NCBI RefSeq assembly: GCF_014192055.1
Contig: NZ_JACHXM010000002.1
Location: 62,001-126,000 of the forward strand
Length of the DNA: 64,000 bases
DNA from: Halomonas organivorans
Lineage (GTDB): Bacteria > Pseudomonadota > Gammaproteobacteria > Pseudomonadales > Halomonadaceae
Reading direction: 5' to 3'
Shown: in pieces, positions 8,232 through 16,577 of the stretch
Layout: every line of letters starts with the position of its first letter
How positions within the stretch are numbered: position 1 is the first letter of the stretch
Notes under the pieces: model-generated
The model's database searches: none
The model's input: only the letters and a program-made list of their open reading frames with translations
Told to the model about the DNA's origin: nothing
Position numbers and translations under genes: made by a program

Positions 8232-9692
8232 TCAGCCGTGGCGAATCGCCACCGTCTTGAGCTGGGTGTAGCTCTTCAGACCCTCGAAGCCCTTCTCGCG
8301 GCCGTGACCGGAGCGGCCCATGCCGCCGAAGGGCAGCTCGATGCCGCCGGCGGCGCCATAGTTGTTGACGAACACCTGGCCGCTGCGGATGCGCTTGGCC
8401 AGGCGCAGCTGGCGCCCGCCGTCGCGGGTCCAGACGCCGGCACACAGGCCGAATTCGGTGGCATTGGCCAGTCGCACGGCATCGTCCTCATCGACGAAGC
8501 GCTGCACCGCCAGCACCGGACCGAACAGCTCCTCGCGGGTCACCGCATGGCCTTCGGGGATGTCGACCAGCATCTGCGGCACCACGAAGTGCCCGCCGGC
8601 GGGTGCACCGTCGGCCAGTTGGCCGGCCGCCGCCACCCGAATGCCGTCGGCCTGCGCCGCCGCCAGCCGGGACTCGAGCTTCTCGCGCTGGCGGGCGTTG
8701 ATCAGCGGGCCGCAGTCGGCATCGCGCTCGCCGGCATCGCAGCGCAGGTCGCTGAAGCGTGCAGCGAGACGCGAGACGACCTCGTCGTAGCAGGATGCCT
8801 CGACCAGCAGGCGACTGCCCGCCGAGCAGGTCTGTCCGGCGTTCTGGATGATGCCGCGCACCACCGCCGCCAGGGCGCTGTCCAGGTCGGCATCGGCGAA
8901 CACCAGCTGCGGGGACTTGCCGCCGAGCTCCATGGTCACCGGCACGTGATGGACTGCCGCGGCCTGGGTGACCAGGGTCCCGGTCTCCGGTGAGCCGGTG
9001 AACGACAGGTGATCGATGCCGGGATGCGCGGCCAGCGCCGAGCCCGCCTCGCGTCCCAGGCCCGGCACCACATTGAGCGCCCCGGCCGGCAGCCCGGCCT
9101 CCACGGCCAGCTCGGCGAGTCTCAGCACGCTCAGGCAGGCGTCCTCGGCGGGCTTGAGTACCACGCTGTTGCCGGCCGCCAGCGCCGCCGCCACGCAGCG
9201 GCCGAAGATCTGCGACGGATAGTTCCAGGGAATGATCTGGGCGCAGACGCCGAAGGGCTCGCGCAGCGTGAGCACGGCGAAGTCGTTGTCGAAGGGGATG
9301 GTCTCGCCATGCAGCTTGTCCGCCGCCCCGGCATAGAAGCGGAAGTAGCGGGCGCACACGGCGATGTCGCCCCGGGCCTGGGACAGCGGCTTGCCGGTGT
9401 CGGCGCACTCCAGGGCGACCAGCGCCTCGGCGTCGGCCTCGATGGCATCGGCGAAGGCATGCAACCATTCGCCCCGCCGGCGCGCCGACCACTGGTGCCA
9501 GTCGCCGAGTTCGCCGTCGAAGGCGCGTCGCGCGGCGGCCACGGCAGCGTCCACCTGAACCGCGTCACAGCGGGCGATCTCGGCCAACGGTGCGGCCGTG
9601 GCGGGCGCCTCGACGCTCAGGGTCCGGGCCGTGGCCACCCACTCGCCGCCGATCAAGGCCGCGCAGCGCGGCGTTACGGGTAACGCACTCAT
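8232..9692 (-). CDS. NAD(P)-dependent aldehyde dehydrogenase
   Basis: A 486-residue aldehyde dehydrogenase of usual family length. Catalytic residues are visible: N157 in PWNYP, E255 in MELGGKSP and nucleophile C289 in NAGQTCSAG. The nucleotide-binding FTGSPETG is at about 231-238. It follows dctM by 20 bp in the same operon. It probably oxidises a sugar-derived aldehyde to the acid handled by the neighbouring dehydrogenases; the substrate cannot be read from sequence. Annotation names such as betaine or gamma-glutamyl-aminobutyraldehyde dehydrogenase would not be supported by this context. Confidence 0.9.
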   Translation of the reverse strand: MSALPVTPRCAALIGGEWVATARTLSVEAPATAAPLAEIARCDAVQVDAAVAAARRAFDGELGDWHQWSARRRGEWLHAFADAIEADAEALVALECADTGKPLSQARGDIAVCARYFRFYAGAADKLHGETIPFDNDFAVLTLREPFGVCAQIIPWNYPSQIFGRCVAAALAAGNSVVLKPAEDACLSVLRLAELAVEAGLPAGALNVVPGLGREAGSALAAHPGIDHLSFTGSPETGTLVTQAAAVHHVPVTMELGGKSPQLVFADADLDSALAAVVRGIIQNAGQTCSAGSRLLVEASCYDEVVSRLAARFSDLRCDAGERDADCGPLINARQREKLESRLAAAQADGIRVAAAGQLADGAPAGGHFVVPQMLVDIPEGHAVTREELFGPVLAVQRFVDEDDAVRLANATEFGLCAGVWTRDGGRQLRLAKRIRSGQVFVNNYGAAGGIELPFGGMGRSGHGREKGFEGLKSYTQLKTVAIRHG

Positions 9693-9712
9693 CGATGTCT
9701 CCTTGGTCGTTG

Positions 9713-10987
9713 TCAGTACAACAGGTCCACCAGCCCCAGCGAGATCCAGGGCAGATAAGTGATTGCCATCAGACAGGCCAGCACCACCAGCACGAAGCGC
9801 AGCAGCCAGGGAATGAGCTGATCGATGGACAGCTTGGCCACCGCGCAGGCGGCAAACAGGTTGACGCCGAGCGGCGGGGTGAACATGCCCAGCGCCAGGT
9901 TGACCACGATGATCAGCCCGAAATGCACCGGGTCGATGCCGTACTGCACGGCGATCGGCGTGAAGATCGGCGCCAGCACCAGGATCGCCGCCGAGGTCTC
10001 GACGAACATGCCGATCACCAGCAGCATGACGTTCACTGCCAGCAGAAAGCTCACCGGACTCTCGAAGACCTGGGTGACCCAGGCCGCGACCTGGGAGGGA
10101 AGCCCCGAGCGGCTGATCAGGAAGCTGAACAGCGCCGCCGCCGAGATGATCAGCATCACCGTGGCGGTGGCGATCACGCTCTGGCGCAGGATCGGCCACA
10201 GCTGGGCGAAGCTCAGCTCGCGATAGATCAGTCCACCGACGATCAGCGCGTAGACCACGGCGACCGCCGAGGCCTCGGTGGGCGTGAAGACCCCGCCATA
10301 GATGCCGCCGATCACCACCACCGGCATCAGCAGCGCCGCCCAGGCACGCTTGAAGGCGGTGCCGAAATCGTGGCGTTCCTCGCGATCCCGGAGCCCGTAG
10401 CCGCGCAACTTGCAGAACAGGTACAGGAACAGCAGCAGCGCCCCTCCGATCAACAGCCCCGGGCCGATACCGGCGATGAACAGGCGGCCGATGGAAGTGT
10501 CCGTGCTGACCCCATAGAGAATCAGCGGGATCGACGGCGGGATCAGCACACCGAGCTCCGCCGACGATGCCTGGATCGAGGCCGCCAGCGGCCGCGGATA
10601 GCCATGTCGCGCCATGGCCGGAATCAGGATCGAGCCGATGGCGAAGGTCGTGGCCACGCTCGAGCCCGACACCGCGGCGAACAGCATGCAGGTCAGCACG
10701 CAGGTCATCGCCAGGCCGCCCTGCAGCCCCCCGACGACAGACTTGGCCAGGTCCACCAGGCGCTGCGAAATGCCGCCGGCGGCCATCAGGTTGCCGGCCA
10801 GGATGAAGAACGGAATCGCCATCAGCGGAAAGTTGTCGATGCCCACGAACATCTGCTGGGGCACCATCAGTAGCGGAAAGCGCGAGAAGAATTCGATGCC
10901 GACGATGGACGCCAGCAGGATGGACACGGCGATGGGGACGCCGAGGGCGAAGAACAGGATCAGGGACAGGCCGATCGCGAGGTTCAT
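9713..10987 (-). CDS. dctM: TRAP transporter large permease (DctM type)
   Basis: A 424-residue inner-membrane protein with about 12 hydrophobic segments, the TRAP-T large subunit carrying solute against a sodium gradient. Diagnostic segments include LILFFALGVPIAVSILL at the N-terminus, FFILAGNLMAAGG, ASSAELGVLIPPSIPLI and LGMFTPPLGVNLF. Its ATG overlaps the dctQ stop by four bases (ATGA), which supports coupled translation and a fixed stoichiometry. Belongs to the operon controlled from 12731-12769. Confidence 0.95.
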   Translation of the reverse strand: MNLAIGLSLILFFALGVPIAVSILLASIVGIEFFSRFPLLMVPQQMFVGIDNFPLMAIPFFILAGNLMAAGGISQRLVDLAKSVVGGLQGGLAMTCVLTCMLFAAVSGSSVATTFAIGSILIPAMARHGYPRPLAASIQASSAELGVLIPPSIPLILYGVSTDTSIGRLFIAGIGPGLLIGGALLLFLYLFCKLRGYGLRDREERHDFGTAFKRAWAALLMPVVVIGGIYGGVFTPTEASAVAVVYALIVGGLIYRELSFAQLWPILRQSVIATATVMLIISAAALFSFLISRSGLPSQVAAWVTQVFESPVSFLLAVNVMLLVIGMFVETSAAILVLAPIFTPIAVQYGIDPVHFGLIIVVNLALGMFTPPLGVNLFAACAVAKLSIDQLIPWLLRFVLVVLACLMAITYLPWISLGLVDLLY

Positions 10988-11604
10988 GAGCGAGCCCTCC
11001 GGGTCGATGCGCCCACGGGGCCAGCCGTATCGGACGGCGTGGACGGTGCCGGTCTGGCGGACTCGGTGACCGACGAGGCGTCGTCATGACCGGCCGCCTC
11101 GGCCTCGGCATCGACCAGCCCGATGTCCTCGCGTCCAGTCAGTTGGGCCAGCAGCCTCGCTACCACGGCCATCAGTGCGAAACCGGCTCCCAGGGGGATG
11201 GCGGTATAGACCCAAGCGATGGAAATCCCCAGCCCCGACAGCACCTGTGGGCGCACCCGCAGGGTCATGGCGGTGCCGTAGTAGACCAGCACCGTCAGCG
11301 CCAGCACACAGCTCAAGGCGATGGCCGCCTCGAGCACTATCAACCCCTTCCTGGGAAGCAGCTTGTAGATGACTTCGACCGACATCATGTGCCCGCCACG
11401 GAAGCCGGGGGCCGCGGCAAGAAATACGCACCAGATCATCGACGACCGCGCCACCACCTCCGACCAGGTAGAGGGCGCATCGAAGACGAAACGCGTCAAC
11501 ACCTGATAGAAACCGGTGGCGACCGACACGATCAGCATCAACACGGCCACGACGAGCGCCACTCGCGTAGTGACACGCTCGACGCGGAGGAAGAGTTCCA
11601 CCAT
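10984..11604 (-). CDS. dctQ: TRAP transporter small permease (DctQ type)
   Basis: A 206-residue four-helix membrane protein, the small TRAP subunit that joins the binding protein to the large permease. The typical WSEVVARSSMIW segment after helix 2 is present. The C-terminal 40 residues after the last helix are polar, Pro/Ala/Ser-rich and longer than usual, suggesting a flexible cytoplasmic tail. It starts 60 bp after dctP and overlaps dctM by four bases. Confidence 0.93.
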   Translation of the reverse strand: MVELFLRVERVTTRVALVVAVLMLIVSVATGFYQVLTRFVFDAPSTWSEVVARSSMIWCVFLAAAPGFRGGHMMSVEVIYKLLPRKGLIVLEAAIALSCVLALTVLVYYGTAMTLRVRPQVLSGLGISIAWVYTAIPLGAGFALMAVVARLLAQLTGREDIGLVDAEAEAAGHDDASSVTESARPAPSTPSDTAGPVGASTRRARS

Positions 11605-11664
11605 GACATTCCCCTTGGGTCGGCCTGCCTCGGCACGACGGCCGAGGCAGGCGTCGGGTGATGA

Positions 11665-12666
11665 TCAGCAGTCGCTGTGACGGATGCGGTCGAGCATCTC
11701 GCTGCCGTACTCGTCGGTGTAGACCTTGTAGGAAGGCTCGACGGCTTCCTGGAAGGCCGACTTGTCGATGTCCTCGACCACGGTCATGCCCTTCTCCTTG
11801 AGCTCGGCGACCCCCTCGGTCTCCAGTCGCGACACCATCGCCCGGGTGGCCTCGGCGCCGGCGTGGGCGGCCTCGCGGAACCAGCCCTTCTCCTCGTCGC
11901 TGAGGCCGTCCCACAGCACCGGAGAGGCCAGCATGATGGCCGGCGAATAGACGTGACCGGTCAGCGACAGGTGATCCTGCACTTCCCAGAGGTTGCCGGT
12001 GAGGATCACCGAGATGGGGTTCTCCTGGCCGTCGACGGTGCCCTGCTGCAGGGCGGTGAACAGCTCCGGGAAGGCCATCGGAGTGGGATGCACGTCGAGC
12101 TCGCGGAACGCCGCCATGTGCATCTCGTTCTCCATGGTGCGGATCTTCAGCCCGGCGGCGTCTTCGGGCGTCTTCACGTCGCGCAGGCTATTGGTCAGGT
12201 GACGAAAGCCATTCTCGCTCCAGGCCAGGCCCACCAGGTCGTGCTGGTCGATCTTGTCGAGCAGGGCCTGACCGACCTCGCCGTCCAGTACGCAACGTGC
12301 CTGGTCGTAGTCCTTGAACAGGAACGGCAGGTCGAGCACGTAGGTCTCGGGCACGAAGTTGCCCAGCGGCCCGGTGGACGACACCACCATGTCGATGGTG
12401 CCGATCTGCAGGCCCTCGATCATGGCGCGCTCGCCGCCCAGGGCACCGGAGGGATGTTCGGCCACCACGAACTCGCCGTCGCTGAGCTCATCGAGCTTGG
12501 CCGCGAAGGCATCGACCCCGGCCGAATAGTGGGAGTTGTCGGAAGTGGTGTGGCCCACCGTGATGGTCTGGGCGGCCACGGCACTGAGGCTGGTGGAGGC
12601 CAGCGCCAGGGTGGAGATACCGGCGATGGCGGCGGGCAAGGCGTGACGTGCAAAACGGGTCATCAT
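11665..12666 (-). CDS. dctP: TRAP transporter periplasmic solute-binding protein (DctP type)
   Basis: A 333-residue secreted binding protein. The signal peptide spans about 1-32 (MMTRFARHALPAAIAG, cleavage near AVAA-QT). The mature chain has family features: LGGERAMIEGLQIGTIDM, the ligand-contact region around GLKIRTMENEMH with the conserved Arg that pairs with the ligand carboxylate, and ALQQGTVDGQENP. A carboxylated ligand is therefore likely. GAGGGG lies 8 bp before the ATG; a second ATG follows immediately. It is the first gene of the operon and carries the shared promoter/operator, which ties its ligand to the apionate-type pathway. Confidence 0.94.
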   Translation of the reverse strand: MMTRFARHALPAAIAGISTLALASTSLSAVAAQTITVGHTTSDNSHYSAGVDAFAAKLDELSDGEFVVAEHPSGALGGERAMIEGLQIGTIDMVVSSTGPLGNFVPETYVLDLPFLFKDYDQARCVLDGEVGQALLDKIDQHDLVGLAWSENGFRHLTNSLRDVKTPEDAAGLKIRTMENEMHMAAFRELDVHPTPMAFPELFTALQQGTVDGQENPISVILTGNLWEVQDHLSLTGHVYSPAIMLASPVLWDGLSDEEKGWFREAAHAGAEATRAMVSRLETEGVAELKEKGMTVVEDIDKSAFQEAVEPSYKVYTDEYGSEMLDRIRHSDC

Positions 12667-12730
12667 TGTTATATCCCCTCGGGTTTGCGGCTTGGTGGAT
12701 ACCGACGGTCACGACCGACGGCGTACTGCA

Positions 12731-12769
12731 AACTGGTATAATGACATGATAACTACGCCTCTCTGTCAA
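12731..12769 (-). promoter_or_regulatory. Promoter plus shared operator of the TRAP/dehydrogenase operon
   Basis: On the minus strand TTGACA (12769-12764), a 17-bp spacer and TGTCAT (12746-12741) mirror the promoter at 2338-2366. The 16-bp element TGTCATTATACCAGTT (12746-12731) is identical to 2361-2376 and has the same orientation to its gene; spacer positions TA-TTAT are also shared. The distance from the -10 box to the start codon is 74 bp here and 72 bp there. Control by the same GntR-type regulator is inferred. Confidence 0.72.
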
Positions 12770-12814
12770 ATGCGACCATGGTAGGAGAGGCGTGATCAAT
12801 GCGAGGCTTTCCGC

Positions 12815-13780
12815 CTACCGCGACACCTCGCTCAGGAAAGCCTGGACGATGTCGCCGAAGTTCCGGTCGCTGCGGAAGCCCAACTGGCGGGCGCGCTCGT
12901 TACTGAAGCGCGCCGGCCAGCTGCCGACGATGGCTTCGATGCGGGCATCCGGCTCATGGCGGACGCGAGCCAGTGCCGACTCACCGGCCACCTCGCGCAA
13001 GGTGTCGAGCATCTCGGCGACGCTCACCGTGAGGCCCGGCAGCATGAAGGCGCGGAAATCCCCCAGGGCCGAGGCCGGCACCTCGGCGCCGTGCACCAGC
13101 GCCTCGACCACCCTGGCCGGCGACATCACGAACAGCTCCAGCTCGGTCGGCACCGGGCAGATCGCCTGCTCGCCGTTGAGCGGCTCGCGCAGGATGCTGG
13201 AGGCGAAGCTCGACGCTGCGGCATTGGGTCGCCCTGGGCGAATCACGATGGTCGGCAGCCGCAATACCAGGCCGTCGACGAGTCCCCGACGGCTGTAGTC
13301 GTTGACCAGCAGCTCGCCCATCGCCTTCTGGGCGCCGTAGGAGTTCTGGGGGTGCAGCGCGGTCATGTCGTCGAGGACCTCGGGCAGCTCGCCGCCATAG
13401 GCGGCCACGGAGCTGGCCATGACCAGCCGAGTGCCGGACAGCCCGTGCGCCCGGCAGCCCTCGAGCAGGGCGCGGGTGGCATCGAAGTTGACGCGCATGC
13501 CCAGGTCCAGGTCCGCTTCGGCGGCCGAGCTGACCACCGCGGCCAGGTGGTAGATGACATCGGGCCGAGCCTCCAGCAACGGTTCCAGGGCTCCCGGCTC
13601 GCTGATGTCCAGCGCCAGGCAGCGCAGTTCGACGCCCTCCCGCTCGATGGCGGGCGGCTCGGCCTGGTCGATCAGCGTCAGTTGGCGAATCGCCTGCCCG
13701 TTGAGTTCCCCGCGCTCGAGGAGTTGGTGCACGAGGCGCTGGCCGAGAAAGCCGGCGGCGCCGGTGATCGCTATGTGCAT
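12815..13780 (-). CDS. denD: D-erythronate dehydrogenase
   Basis: A 321-residue extended short-chain dehydrogenase/NAD-dependent epimerase-fold protein. GAAGFLG (7-13) binds NAD, and the catalytic pair Y148 and K152 (YGAQK) with S123/S124 (MASSV) is present. In the tetronate pathway (Zhang and co-workers, 2016, DUF1537 work) DenD oxidises D-erythronate to 2-oxo-D-erythronate. The neighbours otnI, otnC, otnK and ltnD complete that pathway, making the assignment strong. It is the last gene of this leftward operon. The longer frame upstream is not used: the family N-terminus begins at MHIAITG. Confidence 0.9.
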   Translation of the reverse strand: MHIAITGAAGFLGQRLVHQLLERGELNGQAIRQLTLIDQAEPPAIEREGVELRCLALDISEPGALEPLLEARPDVIYHLAAVVSSAAEADLDLGMRVNFDATRALLEGCRAHGLSGTRLVMASSVAAYGGELPEVLDDMTALHPQNSYGAQKAMGELLVNDYSRRGLVDGLVLRLPTIVIRPGRPNAAASSFASSILREPLNGEQAICPVPTELELFVMSPARVVEALVHGAEVPASALGDFRAFMLPGLTVSVAEMLDTLREVAGESALARVRHEPDARIEAIVGSWPARFSNERARQLGFRSDRNFGDIVQAFLSEVSR

Positions 13781-13823
13781 AGGAGTCTCGCTTACGGATG
13801 TCGGTTGGAGTCGCGTGGATGGT

Positions 13824-14633
13824 TCAGCTCGCCAGGCCGAAGGGCCTGGCCCAGCCCAGGCCGTCCCGGGTGGCGGCGGCCGGTCGGTATTCGCAGCCGA
13901 CCCAGCCGCGATAGCCCAGGGCCGAAAGGCGTTCGAGGATCGCCGGGTAGTGCACCTCGCCGATGTTCGGCTCATGGCGCTCCGGCACCCCGGCGATCTG
14001 CACGTGGCCGATGTGCGGCAGCAGCCGCTCGAGATGGCGAACCAGGTCGCCTTCCATGATCTGGCAGTGGTAGAGGTCGAACTGCAGGCGCAGGTTGTCC
14101 GCGCCCACCGCTTCGATCGCGGCCACGGCCTGGTCCTGGCGCGACAGGAAATAGCCCGGCATGTCGCGGGTATTGATCGGTTCGATCAGCAATTCACGGC
14201 CGGCCTTCGCCGCCTCGCCGGCGGCGAAGCGCAGGTTCGCCAGATAGGTGGCATGATGGGCCTCGCGGGCGTCGTCCAGCGCTCGATCATCGGCGCCCTC
14301 GGGCAGCAGCCCGGCCATGGCGTGCACCCGCGGGCAGCCCAGCCGCTCGGCATAGCGCAGCCCCTCGATCACGGCGTCGCGGAACTCCGCCTCGCGTCCC
14401 GGCAGGCTGGCCAGCCCCCGCTCCCCCGCCGCCCAGTCCCCCGGCGGCAGGTTGAACAGCACCTGCTCGACGCCGCTCTCATCCAGGGCCGTGCGCAGCG
14501 CCTCGGGGGAATGGGCATAGGGAAACAGGTATTCGACGCCTCGGAAGCCGGCATCGACGGCCGCGGTGAAGCGGTCGAGGAAATCGTGCTCGGTGAACAA
14601 CATGCTCAGGTTGGCGGCCAGTCGAATCATCAT
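13824..14633 (-). CDS. otnI: 2-oxo-tetronate isomerase
   Basis: A 269-residue TIM-barrel protein of the hydroxypyruvate isomerase family. Metal and catalytic acids are visible at E151 ([13 protein letters not shown]), D186 with H189 (FDLYHCQ), Q212 and E248 (GCEYRP). In the tetronate pathway OtnI converts 2-oxo-tetronates from DenD or LtnD to 3-oxo-tetronate. Hydroxypyruvate isomerase (Hyi) is the alternative name for the family, but the operon with otnC, otnK, denD and ltnD favours OtnI. Confidence 0.9.
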   Translation of the reverse strand: MMIRLAANLSMLFTEHDFLDRFTAAVDAGFRGVEYLFPYAHSPEALRTALDESGVEQVLFNLPPGDWAAGERGLASLPGREAEFRDAVIEGLRYAERLGCPRVHAMAGLLPEGADDRALDDAREAHHATYLANLRFAAGEAAKAGRELLIEPINTRDMPGYFLSRQDQAVAAIEAVGADNLRLQFDLYHCQIMEGDLVRHLERLLPHIGHVQIAGVPERHEPNIGEVHYPAILERLSALGYRGWVGCEYRPAAATRDGLGWARPFGLAS

Positions 14634-14650
14634 CGCTCCTCGCCGTGGTG

Positions 14651-15298
14651 TCAGTCGCGCGGGAAACGCGCTTCGAGTTCGGCCACCTGCTCCGGCGTCA
14701 GGCCGCGGGGGTTCTGCCCCCGCAGCAGCAGGTACAGCTTGGCGGTCTCCTCGAGCTCTTCGGTGGCATAGACCGCGGCCTCAAGCGACTTGCCGGCCAC
14801 CACCGGGCCGTGATTGGCCAGCAGCACCGCGCTGTGCCGGCCGGCCAGGCCGCGCACGGCATCACCCAGGCCCGGGTCGCCGGGAATGTGGTAGGGCACC
14901 AGCGGCAGCCGCCCCACCCGCATCACGTAGTAGGCGGTGAGCGGCGGGATGCAGTCGCAGGGGTCCACGTCGGGCAGGCAGGAGACGGCCACCGAGTGGG
15001 TGGAGTGCAGGTGGACGATGGCGCCGGACTGGGGGCGCTGCTCGTACATCGCCGTGTGCAGGAACTGCTCCTTGGTCGGCCTGTCGCCGTCGAGCAGCCG
15101 GCCGTCGCGGTCCAGGCGCGAGATGCGCGCGGGGTCGAGACGGCCCAGGCAGGCATTGGTGGGGGTCATCAGCCAGCCGCCGTCCTCCAGGCGCACGCTG
15201 ATGTTGCCGCTGGAGCCCATGGTCAGCCCGCGATCGAACAGCGACTTCCCCATGACAGCGATCCGCTCGCGCTGGGCATTGATGTCACTCATGCTCAT
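14651..15298 (-). CDS. otnC: 3-oxo-tetronate 4-phosphate decarboxylase
   Basis: A 215-residue class II aldolase/adducin-family enzyme. Zinc ligands H96 and H98 lie in IVHLHSTH, a further His in ANHGPV, the phosphate/substrate loop is GSSGNIS (28-34) and the acid residue is E77 in PTKEQF. It decarboxylates 3-oxo-tetronate 4-phosphate to dihydroxyacetone phosphate, feeding glycolysis. Its ATG overlaps the otnK stop by four bases; a second in-frame ATG two codons later is less likely. L-fuculose/ribulose-phosphate aldolase is the generic family name. Confidence 0.9.
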   Translation of the reverse strand: MSMSDINAQRERIAVMGKSLFDRGLTMGSSGNISVRLEDGGWLMTPTNACLGRLDPARISRLDRDGRLLDGDRPTKEQFLHTAMYEQRPQSGAIVHLHSTHSVAVSCLPDVDPCDCIPPLTAYYVMRVGRLPLVPYHIPGDPGLGDAVRGLAGRHSAVLLANHGPVVAGKSLEAAVYATEELEETAKLYLLLRGQNPRGLTPEQVAELEARFPRD

Positions 15299-16575
15299 GA
15301 CAGCACCTCGAAGGCTCGAGTGAAGAAATCGGGGCCGCCGAAGTTGCCCGATTTGAGGGCCAGGGACAGCGGCGCCTCGCGATCGGCCAGCGGCGCCTGG
15401 GTCCAGGGCACCCCGGGATCGATCTGCTCGCCGATGCGCAGGGTGCGGATGCCCAGCGCCGAGACCACCGCGCCGGAGGTCTCGCCCCCGGCGACCACCA
15501 GCCGCCCCACGCCCTCCTCGACCATCGCCTTGGCCAGGCGCCCCAGCGCGGCCTCGACCAGCTGGCCGGCGCGTTCGGTGCCGAGCGCCGCCTGAGCGGC
15601 CTGGACCCGCTGCGGATCGGCGGAGGCATAGACCAGCACCGGGCCGCCTCCCGCCAGCCGCTCGCGAGCGAAGGCCAGCGCCGTCTGGAAGTGGGCCTCG
15701 CCCTCGGCCAGCGCCAACGGGTCCAGCGCGATGCCGGGATGGCGCTCGAGAAAGTGCGCGACCTGCCCCAGGGTCGCCCGCGAGCAGCTGCCCGATAGCA
15801 CCAGGGCTCCCCCCGCCGCCGGCGCCAGGCGGCCGGGCTCGGCGACCTCGGCCAGCCAGCCCCGGCGCCGGTACTGGGCCGGCAGCGCCTGGCCGAGCCC
15901 GGAGCCGCCGGTGACCAGCGGCTGGTCGACGACGGCCTCGGCGATCACCTCGAGGTCCCGCTCGTCGAGGGTGTCGCAGATCACGTGGCCGATGCCCTGC
16001 TCGCACAGCGCCGCCAGATGGCGGCGAGTCGCCTCCCCGCCCTGGGCCAGCATCGGACGCGCCGCCAGACCGACCGGACGCATGACCTGGCGGGACAGCA
16101 CCCTCACCAGGTCGGCATCGTGCATGGGGTTGAGCGGATGATGCTGCATGCCGCTCTCGTTGAGCAGCCGATCGCCGACGAACAGATGCCCCTGGTAGAC
16201 CGTGCGGCCGTTGATCGGAAAGGCCGGCACCATGACGGTCTGGGCGGCGCCGAGCCGATCCATCAGCGCCTCGGCGACCGGCCCGATGTTGCCGGCATCG
16301 GTAGAATCGAAGGTCGAGCAGTACTTGAAGAAGATCTGGCGCGCGCCCTGCCCCTGCAGCCAGTCGAGGGCGGCGAGGGAGTCCTCGACCGCCTCGGCCA
16401 CGGGGCAGGAGCGAGACTTCAGCGCCACCACCACCGCATCGACATCGTCCAGCGCCAGCCCTTCCGCCGGCACGCCGATCACCTGCACGCAGCGCATGCC
16501 GCTGCGCACCAGGTTGTTGGCGAGATCGGTGGCCCCGGTGAAGTCGTCGGCGATGGCACCCAGCACGATAGCCAT
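15295..16575 (-). CDS. otnK: 3-oxo-tetronate kinase (DUF1537)
   Basis: A 426-residue DUF1537 kinase that phosphorylates 3-oxo-tetronate at C4. Family motifs are IADDFTGATDLANNL near the N-terminus, FKYCSTFDSTDAGNIGP, PINGRTVYQGHLFVG, LSGSCSRATLGQV and VVAGGETSGAVV in the C-terminal ATP domain. It starts just after ltnD; ATG at 16575 is used here, but a GTG two codons earlier overlaps the ltnD stop (GTGA) and could be the true start. Second DUF1537 kinase in the window; this one matches the OtnK pattern by neighbours and motifs. Confidence 0.92.
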   Translation of the reverse strand: MAIVLGAIADDFTGATDLANNLVRSGMRCVQVIGVPAEGLALDDVDAVVVALKSRSCPVAEAVEDSLAALDWLQGQGARQIFFKYCSTFDSTDAGNIGPVAEALMDRLGAAQTVMVPAFPINGRTVYQGHLFVGDRLLNESGMQHHPLNPMHDADLVRVLSRQVMRPVGLAARPMLAQGGEATRRHLAALCEQGIGHVICDTLDERDLEVIAEAVVDQPLVTGGSGLGQALPAQYRRRGWLAEVAEPGRLAPAAGGALVLSGSCSRATLGQVAHFLERHPGIALDPLALAEGEAHFQTALAFARERLAGGGPVLVYASADPQRVQAAQAALGTERAGQLVEAALGRLAKAMVEEGVGRLVVAGGETSGAVVSALGIRTLRIGEQIDPGVPWTQAPLADREAPLSLALKSGNFGGPDFFTRAFEVLS

Positions 16576-16577
16576 GG

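Noticed and set aside
6052..8445. Possible 797-residue fusion ahead of the 3-HIBDH-family gene
   Set aside because: The upstream part is an off-frame reading of the tartrate-dehydrogenase-like and aldehyde dehydrogenase genes with no domain; the real gene starts at 6933.
8232..11111. Possible 959-residue fusion reading through dctM antisense frame into aldehyde dehydrogenase
   Set aside because: Only the aldehyde dehydrogenase part is protein-like; the upstream part is the wrong frame of dctM and dctQ. The true start has a normal N-terminus at 9692.
12735..12741. Perfect TATAAT on the plus strand inside the shared element, as a rightward promoter
   Set aside because: No suitable -35 box lies upstream and only the convergent end of denD follows; the same bases are better explained as part of the operator on the opposite strand.
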